The notes under the pieces: generated by a model
Seen by the model: the letters and a program-made list of their open reading frames with translations, nothing else
Databases searched by the model: none
What the model was told of the DNA's origin: nothing
In this document: piece by piece, positions 24,611 to 35,981 of the stretch
Numbering within the stretch: the first letter of the stretch is position 1
Layout of the letters: every line of letters starts with the position of its first letter
Position numbers and translations under genes: made by a program
From: Sphaerulina vaccinii
Lineage: Eukaryota > Ascomycota > Dothideomycetes > Mycosphaerellales > Mycosphaerellaceae
Assembly: GCA_022570795.1 (NCBI GenBank)
Contig: JAKUDP010000023.1
Span: 620,001-684,000 of the forward strand
DNA length: 64,000 nucleotides
Direction of reading: 5' to 3'

Positions 24611-25946
24611 TTACTGCGAGGCACATTGCACTCTCTCACCACCCGCACCCATCTCATCTTCATCTTCATCAGTCACACCTCTTGCAACGCGCTCACCTTC
24701 TCGTGTAGGGTCGACCTTTTCGAGTGGGTAGTCTTCGGTCATCGCATCTGGAGGTGGGATGTTCTGTGGCTGGCGTGGAGGGAGAACGCTCTCTAGCGCC
24801 TTGATCTGTTCAGGCGCGAGTGCTGTGGGGTATCCCTCTGCGTCTGGTGGTCCGCTGAGGCGTTCGGGGAACTTGACGTCGAATTGTACGTAGAGGTTGC
24901 CGTGGTCGTGGTGTCTGTATGATGGCATTCCTTGTCCTCGGATGACCTTTACTTCGCCTAGGAATTGTTAGCTGATTTCATCTTGATGATGAAGATGAAT
25001 TGTACTCACCTGGTGAAATAACCTCGCCGGGCAGAATCTCGACAGTCAACCATCGCTCGTCGAGGTGCTCAATGTAGATGGCACCACCAGCAAGCGCTGT
25101 CAGGAGATCGATCTCAGCGTGGTAGAAGAGATCATCGCCCTTGCGCTGAAAACGTGGGTGCGGTTTGCACTCAATCTCGAATTGCACATCTCCGGGTTGC
25201 ACGCCCGGCATCTGATCACCCTCGCCACGGAAATCGATCTTGGTACCGTTCTGCACACCACGATCGACGTGTACGTGCAGCACCTTGCGCTCAATAACGG
25301 TCTTCTTGCCATTGCACTGCTTGCACTTGTCCTTCTCCCGAATCGTCTCTCCCTCACCATTGCAGTCTGGGCAAACAGTCTGGAATCGCTGAATCATGGG
25401 ACCCATCTGGCGCATCATCGTCTTCATACCCTGGCCATTGCACCCAGCACAAGTCTTGACCGCACCTTCCTTGCCACCACGACCATCGCACTTTGGGCAG
25501 ATGATGGACTTTTGCAGGGCTAGCTTGGACACCTTGCCGCGGTAGACGTCCTCGAGCGAGACCTTGTGTACGTGGTGAATCGTCCGCGCCTTCTTAGGGC
25601 CTTGTTCTCTCATGCCACCACCGAACATGCCTCCAAAGCCACCGCCGCCGCCGCCGCCAAAGAACTGTGCGAAGAGATCCTCAGCAGCCATGCCGCCTGG
25701 ACCTCCTCCACCGCCCTGCTCGAGGCCCTCCTCGCCATATTGATCGTAGATCTGGCGCTTCTGTGGGTCCGACAGGATCTCGTATGCGTGTGAAATCTCC
25801 TTGAACTTTTCCGCTGCTGAAGGATCGTGGGCATTCTTATCTGGGTGATGCTTCAAGGCACCTTTTCGGTATGCCGTCTTCAGCTTCGAGTCGTCTGCAT
25901 CGGGCGCGACGCCGAGCACATCGTAGAACTTCGTGTCTCTCACCAT
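24611..25946 (-). CDS. mas5: type I DnaJ co-chaperone (Ydj1/Mas5), farnesylated
   Basis: Exons 25010-25946 and 24611-24957 give 427 aa; the 52-bp intron has GTGAGT, GCTAAC and CCTAG. Domains in order: J domain (1-70, HPD at 34-36), Gly/Phe-rich linker (about 75-112), zinc-finger domain with four CxxCxGxx repeats (CPKCDGRG, CAGCNGQG, CPDCNGEG, CKQCNGKK, about 148-220), and a C-terminal substrate-binding domain. The last four residues are CASQ, a CaaX box identical to that of yeast Ydj1, so farnesylation and ER or outer-mitochondrial membrane association are expected. It stimulates Hsp70 ATPase and delivers unfolded clients and mitochondrial precursors. The last intron lies between body and tail (SPG|EVKVIRGQGMP). 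Confidence 0.97.
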
Positions 25947-26765
25947 CGTGGAGGTGACTGTGAGGCGAAGTGGGAAGCGAAGCGCGGGGTGTTGGTGGAA
26001 GTGTCGTTGTCGGCAATCAGGCTGTTATCGGGCAAGGTTGAAAGTAGATGGTTTCGTAGTCTGGAGTAGAAGTCGAGGCTGGAAGTAGACTGTCAGCACG
26101 TAGTCCTCGCTGTAGTCGAGTGAAGTCGCAGCTGAAGAGTCGACGATCTTGAAGAGGGCGAAGGAAGTTGAGAGGGCGCCAGAGCGGCACCCAACCTTTC
26201 ACTCAGCGTCGATCATTCCTTCACTTACCAGAGACGTGATTGCTCAGTCAAGTGCAATCGAGTAGGTATGAGAGAAGAGAGGAGAGTCTGTTGATTATGC
26301 AGAAAGAGAGTAACTTCTTTGCCTTCAACTCGTCAACCTCAAAAAGACATGCACAAGCAGCTGACAGGCATCGGGCGGTAGTACCCGTTTTTCTGATATA
26401 TTCTTTCCCTTTCCACGCCCATTCCTTCCTTGGTAACTCGACATTATAGCTTGCGAAGCAGACATCAATGAGTCCAGCGCATAGTCGCATTAGTATAGGA
26501 CAGCTCCCCAGCTTGACCGACGAGAATCCGCCATGTTCTCGCCGACAACGACTGTAATGGTTGATCACTTGGCAGTTACGATGAGGCTAGCTCGGGTTAC
26601 AGATCCGACGTGCATGAAGTCTTTTTCTGGTACATGAACTCAACTTCGACGAGACTCAAGTTTCAGCGGCAGCGTGAAGGGGTTGAAGCGTTCTTTTCGG
26701 CAGTCAAATATCACAGAGACACGCTTTCTTCTGTCTTCTCGCTATTTCTGAAGAAGATCGGAGAG
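25947..26765. other. shared upstream region of the DnaJ and Trm82 genes
   Basis: About 820 bp between two divergent genes, so it should hold both promoters and 5' leaders. I found no clear array of heat-shock elements (alternating GAA/TTC) upstream of the chaperone gene, and no conserved open frame. Confidence 0.45.
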
Positions 26766-28316
26766 ATGCGGCACCCATTTCAATGCATCTTACATGGGCG
26801 AGACCCCACAGACCTTGCAAGTGAGGGCTTCGTGATCGTAGCTTGTGGACCAAAGCTGATCTCTTTGAGCTTGACATCTAACGAGGTCATCTCAGAATGG
26901 CCGCAGACTCAACAAGTAGGTCATTCCATATCTCGTTCCTTCGCCTACAAGAATGAAGCTTGACAGAGGTTGAATGATTCTGACATCTCGTAGGAGAAAG
27001 CTGCTCCAGCGCCCCTAGTCAACGATGTCAACGACGTCGAGAACGGAGAGAGACCCACGAAGAAACAGAAGACTACCCATGATGCTCCAAAGCTACCGCC
27101 TAAGGAACCGAACATCATCAAGCTCATCGCCACACCTAACAACCTGAATGTGGTTGCAGTCACGGACGACAAATGCATACGAGTATTCGAGGCACCCGAA
27201 GGACGACTCACTGAGCTTAGTAGCAGACCAATGCCAAAGCGACCATGTGCTGTTCAGGTTTTGCCAGACAATGCGACGATTTTGGTAGCAGATAAGTTTG
27301 GCGATGTGTACTCCCTACCACTGATAGCCGCGACCATCGATGATGTCCAACCCGAAGGCCCAGGAAAGGAGCCGCCAGCAAACACACCTTTCAAGCCCTC
27401 TGCAAGCGAAGCTACAGTCCACAGCCAACGGAATCGTCAAGCATTAGCCGCACAGATGAACCAGAAGAACTTCACGCCAAAGAAGGAGGTCCTGCAGTTT
27501 GAACATCAACTTCAGCTGGGCCACGTCTCTATGCTCACAGACCTGAAATACCTGACACGTGAAGTCGAAGGCAAGCAAAGAGGCTACATCATCACATCCG
27601 ACAGAGACGAACACATTCGAATCTCGCGAGCTCCTCCTCAGGCACACATCATCGAAGGTTTCTGTCTCGGACATAAAGAGTTCATCAACAAGATCTGTCA
27701 AATCGAGAACAGTGACCTACTTATCAGCGGAGGAGGAGACGATTGGTTAGGAATCTGGAACTGGCAGACCTATCAATTGCTCAGGAAGTTCGACCTCAAA
27801 AGCTTGGTGAAAGAAGTCGCCAACGATGCTGAAGGAAAGATTGCAGTCTCTGGAATCTGGAGTTTCGATATCAAGACCACTCTAGGAACCGATTGTGTCA
27901 TTGCCATCGCATGCGAGAAAGTCCCGGCTCTCTTCATCATCTCCCGTCAAGCACTGGAAGCTGGAGCATCGTCACCGGACAGCGCGATAGCTTCCACGAC
28001 TGTATCTTTGCCAGCTGCGCCACTGGACGTCACAGCTATTGGAGATCAACTTTTGGTATCAGTGGACGCTCGAGCGGATGGCACGAAGCGTCTAGGTGCA
28101 ATGGTCGTCAGCGTACACGACAGTCCTGAACTGCCGGTACGATGTGGCGCATGGAAGCCTGTCGCGGAGAGCTTTGATCTGAATCTGCTGAATGAGCATC
28201 CTTCATTGACTACGGAGGCGAGTGATAAGGAGCTGGATGCTTTGCTGTATACAGTGGCAAATCTGAGGAAGAGGAGAGATCAGGAGGTGCAGGACGGTGC
28301 TGGTGAGGAGGAATGA
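26766..28316 (+). CDS. trm82: tRNA (guanine-N7) methyltransferase non-catalytic subunit Trm82
   Basis: Two exons, 26766-26915 and 26994-28316, give 490 aa. The 78-bp intron has a GTAGGT donor and a TCGTAG acceptor, both phase 0. The start MRHPFQCILHGRDPT gives the expected N-terminus, followed by IVACGPKLISLSL, the first WD-like blade. A basic insert (ERPTKKQKTTHD) precedes NLNVVAVTDDKCIRVFE. Later blades include RGYIITSDRDEHIRISR and LLISGGGDDWLGIWNW, hallmarks of Trm82/WDR4. With the catalytic partner Trm8 it forms m7G46 in the variable loop of many tRNAs (family knowledge). The protein ends in an acidic tail (GAGEEE). No oddity seen. Confidence 0.95.
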
Positions 28317-28718
28317 TCAGAATACTAGCAAGCCACATAGTTACCAAGGCACCCCGGTTCCAGACAAGTCAAGGAGAAGTTCGAGCTAGCTGTTGGAGAG
28401 GACCTCTGAGATTGTAAGAGCCTCGCAGGTTGGCACACAAAGTCGGAAAGCTATGTCAAGCCTGGAGGTGGACGCATCTCTGTTCACAGTCAGCTTCCAT
28501 GCCGCTTGGTCTCCGGACAGATCGCAGAGAGATCGGGAGAAAGCTATCAGAGAGGACTTCGGAGCAAGTTTGGAAATGCTGGAGAACGGAGGAACCATTA
28601 ACTATGACAACGCCTGAGTCCATGCGGGTATCTCAAAAGCAAGACCAAGACAAACAACAGAAACGCTTCAATCAACGAGAAACACAACCACAACCACAAC
28701 ACAACCCTCTCCCTTTGA
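28317..28718. other. convergent intergenic region, no gene recognised
   Basis: About 400 bp between the convergent 3' ends of Trm82 and the small Cys-rich gene. No distinct terminator or gene signal identified. Confidence 0.35.
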
Positions 28719-29240
28719 TTACCGCCCATTCAACAACCACGGTATAAACCTATCAACATCCTTCATCTTCACCTCACCCTTCTCCACACTTCTCCCTTTG
28801 CGATCTCTAGACCGATACTTACAGCTCCCAAAAGCACATTCCCAGACTCCATAGCCTGGAAACGGATCGATACCAGGTAGTTGTCGACTCTGTTTGGAAG
28901 GAAGACCACAATCGCATTTCGGGTTCTCGCCGTGGACTTGCCACGTATGCCAGTCTCGCTCGAGAGTGTTGGAACGCCCGCGTTTACAGCGGATATTGGT
29001 GCAGGGGTGGTAGGTGCGGCCTGCGTATGTGCCTGTGCAGGAGGAGATTAGTGGGTATCTCTGATATTGGTCTGAGGGTTGGAGAATGCGTGTTTGGACG
29101 TTCTTTGCTTTGGAGTGAATCGATCTGGAGAGAAGACGCCTCTTGCTTGACTCACCTTTCGGGTCCGACACTATGCTCGTTCGTCGCGAACGCTGCCCAC
29201 CACACGATGTGCATGGGTGTTCGGAGTCTGTGGCTTTCAT
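28719..29240 (-). CDS. small cysteine-rich hypothetical protein
   Basis: Two-exon model, 29156-29240 and 28719-29032, gives 132 aa. The donor is GTGAGT and the acceptor GCACAG with an ACTAAT branch motif; phases agree. The 123-bp intron is itself open and a multiple of three, so an unspliced form would read 173 aa; the consensus sites favour splicing. Cys pattern: HPCTSCGG near the start, then HPCTNIRCKRG, NPKCDCGLPSKQSRQ and VWECAFGSCKYRSRDRKGR, a regular spacing that suggests zinc binding. The region upstream of 29240 stays open without an ATG for some 60 codons, so an extra 5' exon is possible. Not secreted. Family not recognised. Confidence 0.6.
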   Translation of the reverse strand: MKATDSEHPCTSCGGQRSRRTSIVSDPKGESSKRRLLSRSIHSKAKNVQTRILQPSDQYQRYPLISSCTGTYAGRTYHPCTNIRCKRGRSNTLERDWHTWQVHGENPKCDCGLPSKQSRQLPGIDPFPGYGVWECAFGSCKYRSRDRKGRSVEKGEVKMKDVDRFIPWLLNGR

Positions 29241-31094
29241 GGGCGAGGTTGGAGAGGGTATGTCTTCGTTCTCTTCTGGTGTTGTTGATATCAGTTCTGG
29301 GACTATGTCTGTAAGTGCTGTCAGTCGCTGATCATTCTGGCTATGGATATTCAGTGATCGCTGGCATACCCAGATAGCTGGTAATGGCAGTCGATTCGAA
29401 ACATGATCCTATCGTTTCCATTCTTCTCTGTCTTCGTCTGTTTCAACCAAAGTGCAGCAACTCCTCCACGATGCAATGTTTGGTTCTTCTCCACAATATA
29501 TCTCTTCTCGTTTCTTGTAGTCGCCGTTGTCGTTGTCGTTCTATTCCAGTCTAGGTCTCTGCCACAGTACAAGACGTTGTAGTCGTACCAACGTTCATAT
29601 AAATATGTGTTCGCACATGCGAACCGTCATCAACCGTGCGAAAAAACGAAGTTGGGTACCCATTCTCATTTCTCATATTCCTTATCGCGTATATTTGTTG
29701 ATGTTACTTGCTAGTTCTCCTAGCATGCCTTGTATAGCAGCCCGAACTCCTACCACCAAAGGATCCCGGCGCACGCACGAGCCACTAGTGGTCGGTACCA
29801 AAACGGCAATTGTCCGGAGCAAGATGGTGGTGTCTAGCACGTTTCGCATCGCGCATGAAAGTTGGAATGACGGTATTAGATGGTGGTGTGGTGTGTTTCA
29901 GCTATTTGAGAGTACGTCAGATGTGCTGTAGATGCCGAGAACTCGGAGTTTGGTTGATGCGCTAGTGCGTTGAGAATATGTATATGTATGTATAAGACAG
30001 TCATGTAGTGCCACAGGGCTGGCAACAAGAGAGTCGATGCGATGATGGACAATGGCGCTGGACTTTGTTGGCATGTTGAACGCTGTGGCGTGTATTGCTA
30101 CCGAGACTGGGAAGGGGTGATTGGGTGCTCGTCGACGTCTTTCTCTGATCGATGTGGTTTGACCACAGCAACAGATGCGGAGTGAAACACCAGGATACCA
30201 GTAGAAGGACTCCTGAGAACAGAGCGAGCTGTTCGAGTACAGCGTGCCATCGAAAGGCTCCGTGGATAGATCGAGCCTGTAGGATCATATGGCCATTCAT
30301 CCAGAAGTATCTGGGGACGGTACAGTGATGCTGTTGAAGCGCAAGACCTGGCGTGTTGGGTGGTGCACAAAGACATGACTGTGGCAAAGATCTGCACTGG
30401 TGACCGCTAGCTGGTCGAGAATACCTCAAATCTGCATCAAAGTCAGCGCATGCTCAGCAAGTGCTCAGCAACGAAACCTGGGGCTAGGAGTTTGCGTAAT
30501 ACAAAAATTAGAGTTAACAAAGGCCTCATCTAGCTTGTGAGGCTATAAGGGTACGTATTTGATATAATCATGCGCAGGTGGAGGTGCTAAGGGTGGAGGC
30601 ACGTACCATATTGGAGGAACTTTTTGACATTTCGGCCAGAGACTCGTGAGCTGATGAGGAAGTATGCAGGCAGTGGGTTCGCGAAGGCATGCTGTGGTGT
30701 CAGTGTAAGAGTTCATGTTGTAGACTGTGATCTGTCTTTTCACAAGTCAGCTTGAGTCCACTCTATGCGATCATATGCGATGTATGTGCAGGCGAACAGT
30801 ATCAGACATAGTTATTAAAGTTGTTGTTGCGGTGTTGTCTTCTTTTCTTGTTTCCAAGTAAGAGTTAAAAGGTTCACATCATGTAAGTGGAAGAGGAGTG
30901 GAGTTTAAGACGACTTACCAGTCTATGGCTCGAGCAGAAGTGACGAAGTCAACATCACTTTCACATGAGAACGATGTCCAGAAGAACTTTGCTTTCATTC
31001 ATAGCCGGCCGACATGAGTCAACTTGCAGTTGTATGTAAGTCCGTCTCCTTCTGAATCATTTGCAGCGACATGCATGGACTACGCCTTCGGATT
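29241..31094. other. 1.85 kb without a firm gene
   Basis: Minus-strand fragments near 30543-30743 (a Pro-rich end, PPLAPPPAHDYIKYVPL) and 30920-30997 (ATG followed by 26 codons and a GTAAGT donor) look like exons of a small gene. No middle exon joins them in frame, so no model is given. A hydrophobic run (ALFSGVLLLVSWCF) occurs in a minus-strand frame near 30180. The right end holds the 3' UTR of the ribosomal P0 gene. Confidence 0.35.
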
Positions 31095-32105
31095 CTAGTC
31101 GAAGAGACCGAAGCCCATGTCGTCGTCCTCAGACTCCTCCTTCTCCTCCTCCTTTGCGGCGGCAGCTGGGGCATCACCGCCAGCAGCAGGAGCATCGGCA
31201 GCGGCAGCAGCTGGTGCAGCGCTGGCGTAAGCCTCTGGGTTGGCGATGCGGTCCTTGAGCTCGTGGATGGAATCCCACTCGTACTCGGTCTCGATGGCAA
31301 CGGAGATGGCGTTCTTGTAGCTGTTGACCAAGCTGTGCACAACGGAAGGCAGAGTTGGGTAGTTGGCGGCGAGCGAGATGGAGGTGATGGCAGTAATGGC
31401 AGAGCTGAATGCCTTGAGCAGCTGGCTCTCCTCAATGTCGAGAACAGAGGCCTCGAAAGTCTGTCCCTGGTCGTAGATCTGAGCAATACTCATACCGTAC
31501 GTGAAAGGAGAGATGTTCAGCATGTTGAGCAGGGTAGCCTCGGAGGCTCCGACACGGGAACCGGCCTCAGCGACCTTGACATCGGAGGTAATTTCGATGG
31601 TACCACGAGCGATCTTGGTTGGGACACCGAGAGCCTGGAAGAAAGAAGTCTTTCCTGGTTCCATACCAGTGTTTCCGGCTGGGACGTACACATCGGCAGG
31701 GGCGACGGCACCAGCACGGGCAGGAGCAGCGACACGGTTGTCGAGGATCTTCTCGCGGGTGGCCTTGAGGTCGCCGTTGGTGAAGATGAAGCCGACGTTG
31801 CCCTTGACGTGAGGGAGGAGACGCTCGTACTCTGGCGCCTCACCCATGAAGGTCTTGAGCGCACGGCGGACCTTGATGGGATATTAGTATCTCTGTAATC
31901 GCCTCTTCTTGCTGGTCAAGGAAGGACTGACCATGGTGTTCTTGCCCATCAGCACGACACCCTCGCCACGGAGCGACTGACGAATCTCGTGCATCTGCTG
32001 AGACGAGACATTGTCGACGGCGACGATGAAGATGCTCTTGTACTCCTCGAGCAAGCCCTTGAGCTTGTCGAAGTAGCCGGCCTTGTTTCCAGTCTTGCCT
32101 CCCAT
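31095..32105 (-). CDS. rpp0: 60S acidic ribosomal protein P0 (uL10)
   Basis: Exons 31932-32105 and 31095-31871 give 316 aa. The 59-bp intron has a GTCAGT donor, a TACTAAT branch motif and a TCAAG acceptor and splits GKNTM|VRRALKTF, the rRNA-binding part of the uL10 domain. The start is MGGKTGNKAGYFDKLK. The C-terminal half has the alanine-rich hinge and the conserved acidic tail EESEDDDMGFGLFD that P-proteins share and that recruits elongation factors to the ribosome stalk. Length matches yeast Rpp0 (312 aa). The acceptor AAG instead of CAG/TAG is unusual but needed for the frame. Codon use is strongly biased to C-ending codons, as expected for a highly expressed gene. Confidence 0.97.
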
Positions 32106-32543
32106 AGCTTCTGTGAGATATAGGTATTTTAAGGCGAAGTGGTGATTTTGTTGTTGGTTTGGTCAAGCTGGAGTTCGTGATCGCCAAATGAAGAAGAGTG
32201 TGCGATTTTTCGGTGCCAAGATTTCCAACCTCAGGCAGGAACTCGGTCGTTCCTTCCTGGTCACCGACAACCAGACAAACAACACCACACAACACCTTAC
32301 GCTTCATAAGGTACCGAAGCAACCGAAGCAAGACTGTGTTGAACAGTTGCGCGTCCTGGACTCCTGCTCGAATCATGCTGATCGTGAAGCACGAATGCGA
32401 GGTCTCGCAATGCCAGCCGTCAAGCTGATAGGAGATGCAAGCGAGACTGCAGCCACAGCTGTCGACGCGATGTTCTATCCTCAGCCCCAGCCTCACTCTG
32501 CTGCACATCGCAGCGTGGTCTGCGGCAGACATGGACATCGACA
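32106..32543. other. divergent promoter region (P0 and HET genes)
   Basis: 438 bp separating the divergent ribosomal P0 gene and the HET-domain gene. No conserved open frame; specific factor sites cannot be assigned with confidence. Confidence 0.4.
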
Positions 32544-34091
32544 ATGAGGCTTCTCAATACGGAGACCTACCAGCTACACGAGTTCCTGGATGTGCAAGTG
32601 CCCAAGTACGCGATCTTGTCGCACCGATGGGGCTCCGATGAAGTCACTTACCAGGACTATCGGAAGAAGCGCAATCTGGACAGTGAAGGCCATCGAAAAT
32701 CCACGAATGCTTGCGACTTCGCACGCAATGTCCGGGGCCATCAATGGCTGTGGATCGATACATGCTGTATAGACAAGAAATCGAGTTCAGAGCTGTCGGA
32801 AGCCATCAATTCTATGTATAACTGGTATCGCGAGGCTTGGGAATGCTACGCGTATCTCGAAGATGTCCGTCCAATCAAAGAGAATGACCCGAAAGACGTG
32901 CTCCAAGATTTCGAACGCAGCGCTTGGTTCACACGTGGCTGGACGTTGCAAGAGCTCGTTGCACCGCTCTGAATACATTTCTGTACCAAGAACTGGGAAA
33001 TCTTTTACACAAAGAACTGTTACAACGACTCATTGCCGAAGGCTTATCTGGATGAATGGATGCTCGACGGTTGCCTTCTGATTAGCAAGATCACATCTAT
33101 ACCATTTGAGGTCTTGCAGAAGCCACAAAACTATCTGGATTACAGCATCGCGCAAAGAATCAGCTGGGCCAGCCGTCGCAAGACTACTCGGGTTGAGGAC
33201 GAGGCTTACTGCCTCCTTGGACTGCTTGATGTCAACAGGCCGCTCCTATATGGGGACCGCCATAAGGCCTTCGCGCGACTTCAGCAGGAAGTGATCAACT
33301 CATCCGTGGACGAATCTATTCTTGCATGGATAGGCAACGAATACGCTCCTGCTTTGGCTCAATCTCCTCGGGCTTTCACAACGTCTGCTGATGTCGACCG
33401 GTCTGACGAGATCAACCTTCCACGACTCGCTGTCGAGAGTGGCCTCATCCGTATACAAGTGGGCCCAATGGGCGAATGCATCCGAATAGATGACTTGACT
33501 TATGTAATCCGCTTGCGCTGTAGCCAGAGCACACAAGCAGGAGCCAATACTTTCTTGTACCTCGAACGTCAGCCATGTGGTCACTTCATTCGTAAAGTAC
33601 TTACCATCACTGTATTCGCCGAGACTTCACCGCAGCGTCAAGAGACGCGCGAGATGACATTCTACGCACATGCTACCGGTCCTTGCTCCACGGCGCGCAT
33701 AACTTCTGGACGCGACATTGCAGATGCCGACTGGCGAGGAGGCTTGGCGCCAGAGTTGGGACGAGACATAGCCACGAAGATACCGTTCGATTGGGCGCCG
33801 CACCTGAGACCTACGGACGAGTCTGTGGATTTTGGAGTCCTCAGAAAGCGTGGCACCACTCACTATGGATCACGCGTTCTAGCAAATGACCCTTCCTGGG
33901 ACTTCGAGATCTCTGAGATGTCCGAAGCGTTGGAGCAAGCGAGTATTAATCTGGCAAAACATCCCGGTGAACATAGAGAAGACCGCACTACGAGAAGACG
34001 GAGTCGTACCGGTCACGAACATGGAGCAGACCGCACTACAAGAAGACGGAACCGCACCCATCAACTACCACCCATTGTGTTTGAGTCATGA
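32544..34091 (+). pseudogene. HET-domain (heterokaryon incompatibility) gene with in-frame TGA
   Basis: A single intronless frame of 516 codons is interrupted once by TGA at 32970-32972. Before it lie all the HET landmarks: YAILSHRWGSDEVT (residues 22-35), WIDTCCIDKKSSSELSEAI (70-88), CYAYLEDV and WFTRGWTLQELVAP (about 128-141). The same frame resumes immediately after the stop with IHFCTKNWEIFYTK, as in intact HET proteins, and runs to 34091. No indel, and no intron can remove the stop. HET proteins trigger cell death on fusion of unlike hyphae, and loss-of-function alleles are known to arise. The tail holds two 48-bp tandem copies (33969-34064) rich in Arg. Expected products are a truncated 142-aa HET fragment, or nothing. 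A base-calling error is the main alternative. Confidence 0.85.
33969..34064. repeat. two tandem copies of a 48-bp unit in the HET tail
   Basis: The units GAACATAGAGAAGACCGCAC... (33969-34016) and GAACATGGAGCAGACCGCAC... (34017-34064) differ at several positions. They encode two 16-residue Arg/Thr-rich repeats (DRTTRRRSRT and DRTTRRRNRT cores). In-frame repeat number could vary between alleles. Confidence 0.85.
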
Positions 34092-34976
34092 ATACTCATA
34101 TCCAGCCCCTAGAATCGCATAAACCCTCTTTCATGCATGTCCAACAATCCACTTTCTGTAACTCCAGCGCTTCGTGCCCTGAAGCGCTCGGGTGCGGTCG
34201 ACGAAATGGAGCAGTAAGCCTCACAAGCACCACCAAGACATAGTTGCTTACTACATGCATGCTATTGGGCTAGTCCAATGAAACAGCTTTGCAGATCAAC
34301 AGTGTGGCGGGGGTGGCTGCTCATGAAACAACAAACGAACGCCACTACATACAATGCCACATGGAGCTGAAGATGCTCGACAGGCCATTCCGACATGTTG
34401 CGAATAGTACTGGCGGCCATCGCAATGTTCTAGCACTATGGACCAAAGTCACCAAACTACAATCTTGCCGCTGCCTCTCCTGCTTGGGCTTGACGCGTTC
34501 CTGCAATGGCACTCCACGATCAGAACCCGATATTGCCTGCCAAGAGTGGCGCTCAAAGCTTTTTGCCATAACAAGACACTGGACGAAAGTGGCATGTTCA
34601 GCTGCAAGCATCGCCTGATGTTCATTGAGGACTCTGCAAGCCTCGAGTGCACATATCGAAACTCTCGTTGCAGCAATGCAGTCGACGTGGCTCGATAACG
34701 CAATGAGATTGGGTGTTATTCTGATGGCGATCGATCAGGCCAGCATTGCCGAGTCATCGACCACTTGGGTGTTGTTGTGAAGTGTTGAGTGTGCAGCAGC
34801 GGCAGAGAGAGCTCATCGTGCTGCTGCATGCTCGACGGCAGACAGTGACTCCCACGAGCCTTGCTAGCCATGGTCTGGGTGATATAGCCAGCGTACCTCC
34901 TTCCTCGCGCAGATCACCCTCTCGCATTAATCCGCAGGTCTGTTTCTTCATTGAAGACGGCCAGAAGTCTACAAAG
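34092..34976. other. intergenic, no gene recognised
   Basis: 885 bp between the HET gene and the secreted-protein gene on the same strand. Short open frames only, without motifs; the right end is the promoter and leader of the next gene. Confidence 0.35.
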
Positions 34977-35981
34977 ATGCATAGCGTTTCAGTTTTGTTA
35001 TCTTTCCTTCTGACAATCCTACCTGTATATGGTGGCTGTTATGGGAAAGACTCCTGCTACCAAAATCTGGAGGGTTACTGCAAGATCGTCTACCCAGTAG
35101 ATCCGGTCAGGGCTACGTCGACTGTCCTTGAGCTCGTCACCGAGACAACGACCTGGACGAGCACAGAGACGTATGTCGGCGTAAGGAGCCTTGGCGGCGT
35201 CGAGTATACAGCATTGCGAACTGCAGCAGCTGCTCCAGTACATACCACCGCCGTCTCTGCTGCAAGCCCCACCGCCATCCATGGCCTTCAACGGCCTTCT
35301 GCAGTACTGGAAAGCTTGTGTTCTTGCATTCAGGAGCCGACAGCAGTAATAGCCACAACAGAGACGACTACCAGCACCACGACTATCGAAGTGACCGCAA
35401 CAACGACCGAGGTCTATTGCAAGAAAGGCTGCCAGAAACGTTATGAGTATTGCGACACAAATGGTACACCCTCCACTTCAGATTCATCCCAGGTCGGCAC
35501 CACATCAACAGCGCAGCCGATGCGGGTTTCCGACGAGCCAAAAGTGCCAAAAGAAGGCCTATGCCGCCCATCCAGTCGTTGTGACGTTGACGAGGATTGC
35601 ACCAGCAAACAAAAGAAGCAGAACTGCGAATGTCTACAGGACAAGAACGACATTTTCTTCGACGACGACCAACCTGGATATTGCATTAGTAGCACGGCAC
35701 GAAAATGCAACAAAGATGGTTTGCCTAAGGATACAGACACTTCCTCACAAGTCTGTGATACGAGTACTACCTGTCCAGAGTACCAAGTCTGCTTACAGCT
35801 TTGTGATCACGGACCATGGAGAAAGCAGAGGTATTGCGTTTTCCCTGGTAGCCATAGAGCTCTCTGCCTGGTGCAGCAAAGCTCAGGAGAGGCCATATTC
35901 AGCCAGAGTAGAGATAGTCCTCAGTCCTTCTTGACCTTTGACAGATTTGGTGCCAGACGAGACCTCCGGCAGAGGAACTAG
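34977..35981 (+). CDS. secreted Thr/Cys-rich hypothetical protein
   Basis: ATG 34977 gives 334 aa. It was preferred over upstream in-frame ATGs because it opens a clean signal peptide, MHSVSVLLSFLLTILPVYGG. The mature protein begins CYGKDSCYQNLEGYC, then has a Thr/Ser/Val-rich stretch with TTETTTSTTTIEVTATTTEV, likely O-glycosylated, then a long Cys-rich domain (VYCKKGCQKRYEYC, CRPSSRCDVDEDCTSKQKKQNCEC, CDTSTTCPEYQVCLQLC). Over twenty cysteines in total, an even spread suggestive of several disulphide modules. No GPI signal is visible at the C-terminus. Family not recognised; a cell-wall or extracellular role is likely from layout alone. Single exon, though a short C-terminal intron cannot be excluded. 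Confidence 0.7.
   Translation: MHSVSVLLSFLLTILPVYGGCYGKDSCYQNLEGYCKIVYPVDPVRATSTVLELVTETTTWTSTETYVGVRSLGGVEYTALRTAAAAPVHTTAVSAASPTAIHGLQRPSAVLESLCSCIQEPTAVIATTETTTSTTTIEVTATTTEVYCKKGCQKRYEYCDTNGTPSTSDSSQVGTTSTAQPMRVSDEPKVPKEGLCRPSSRCDVDEDCTSKQKKQNCECLQDKNDIFFDDDQPGYCISSTARKCNKDGLPKDTDTSSQVCDTSTTCPEYQVCLQLCDHGPWRKQRYCVFPGSHRALCLVQQSSGEAIFSQSRDSPQSFLTFDRFGARRDLRQRN

Noticed and set aside
25947..26200. Heat-shock elements upstream of the DnaJ gene
   Set aside because: Single GAA/TTC units occur but no array of three alternating units.
30543..30997. Possible small minus-strand gene with a 26-codon first exon and a Pro-rich last exon
   Set aside because: The first exon ends in phase 2 and the last needs phase 0, and no middle exon with valid sites could be found.
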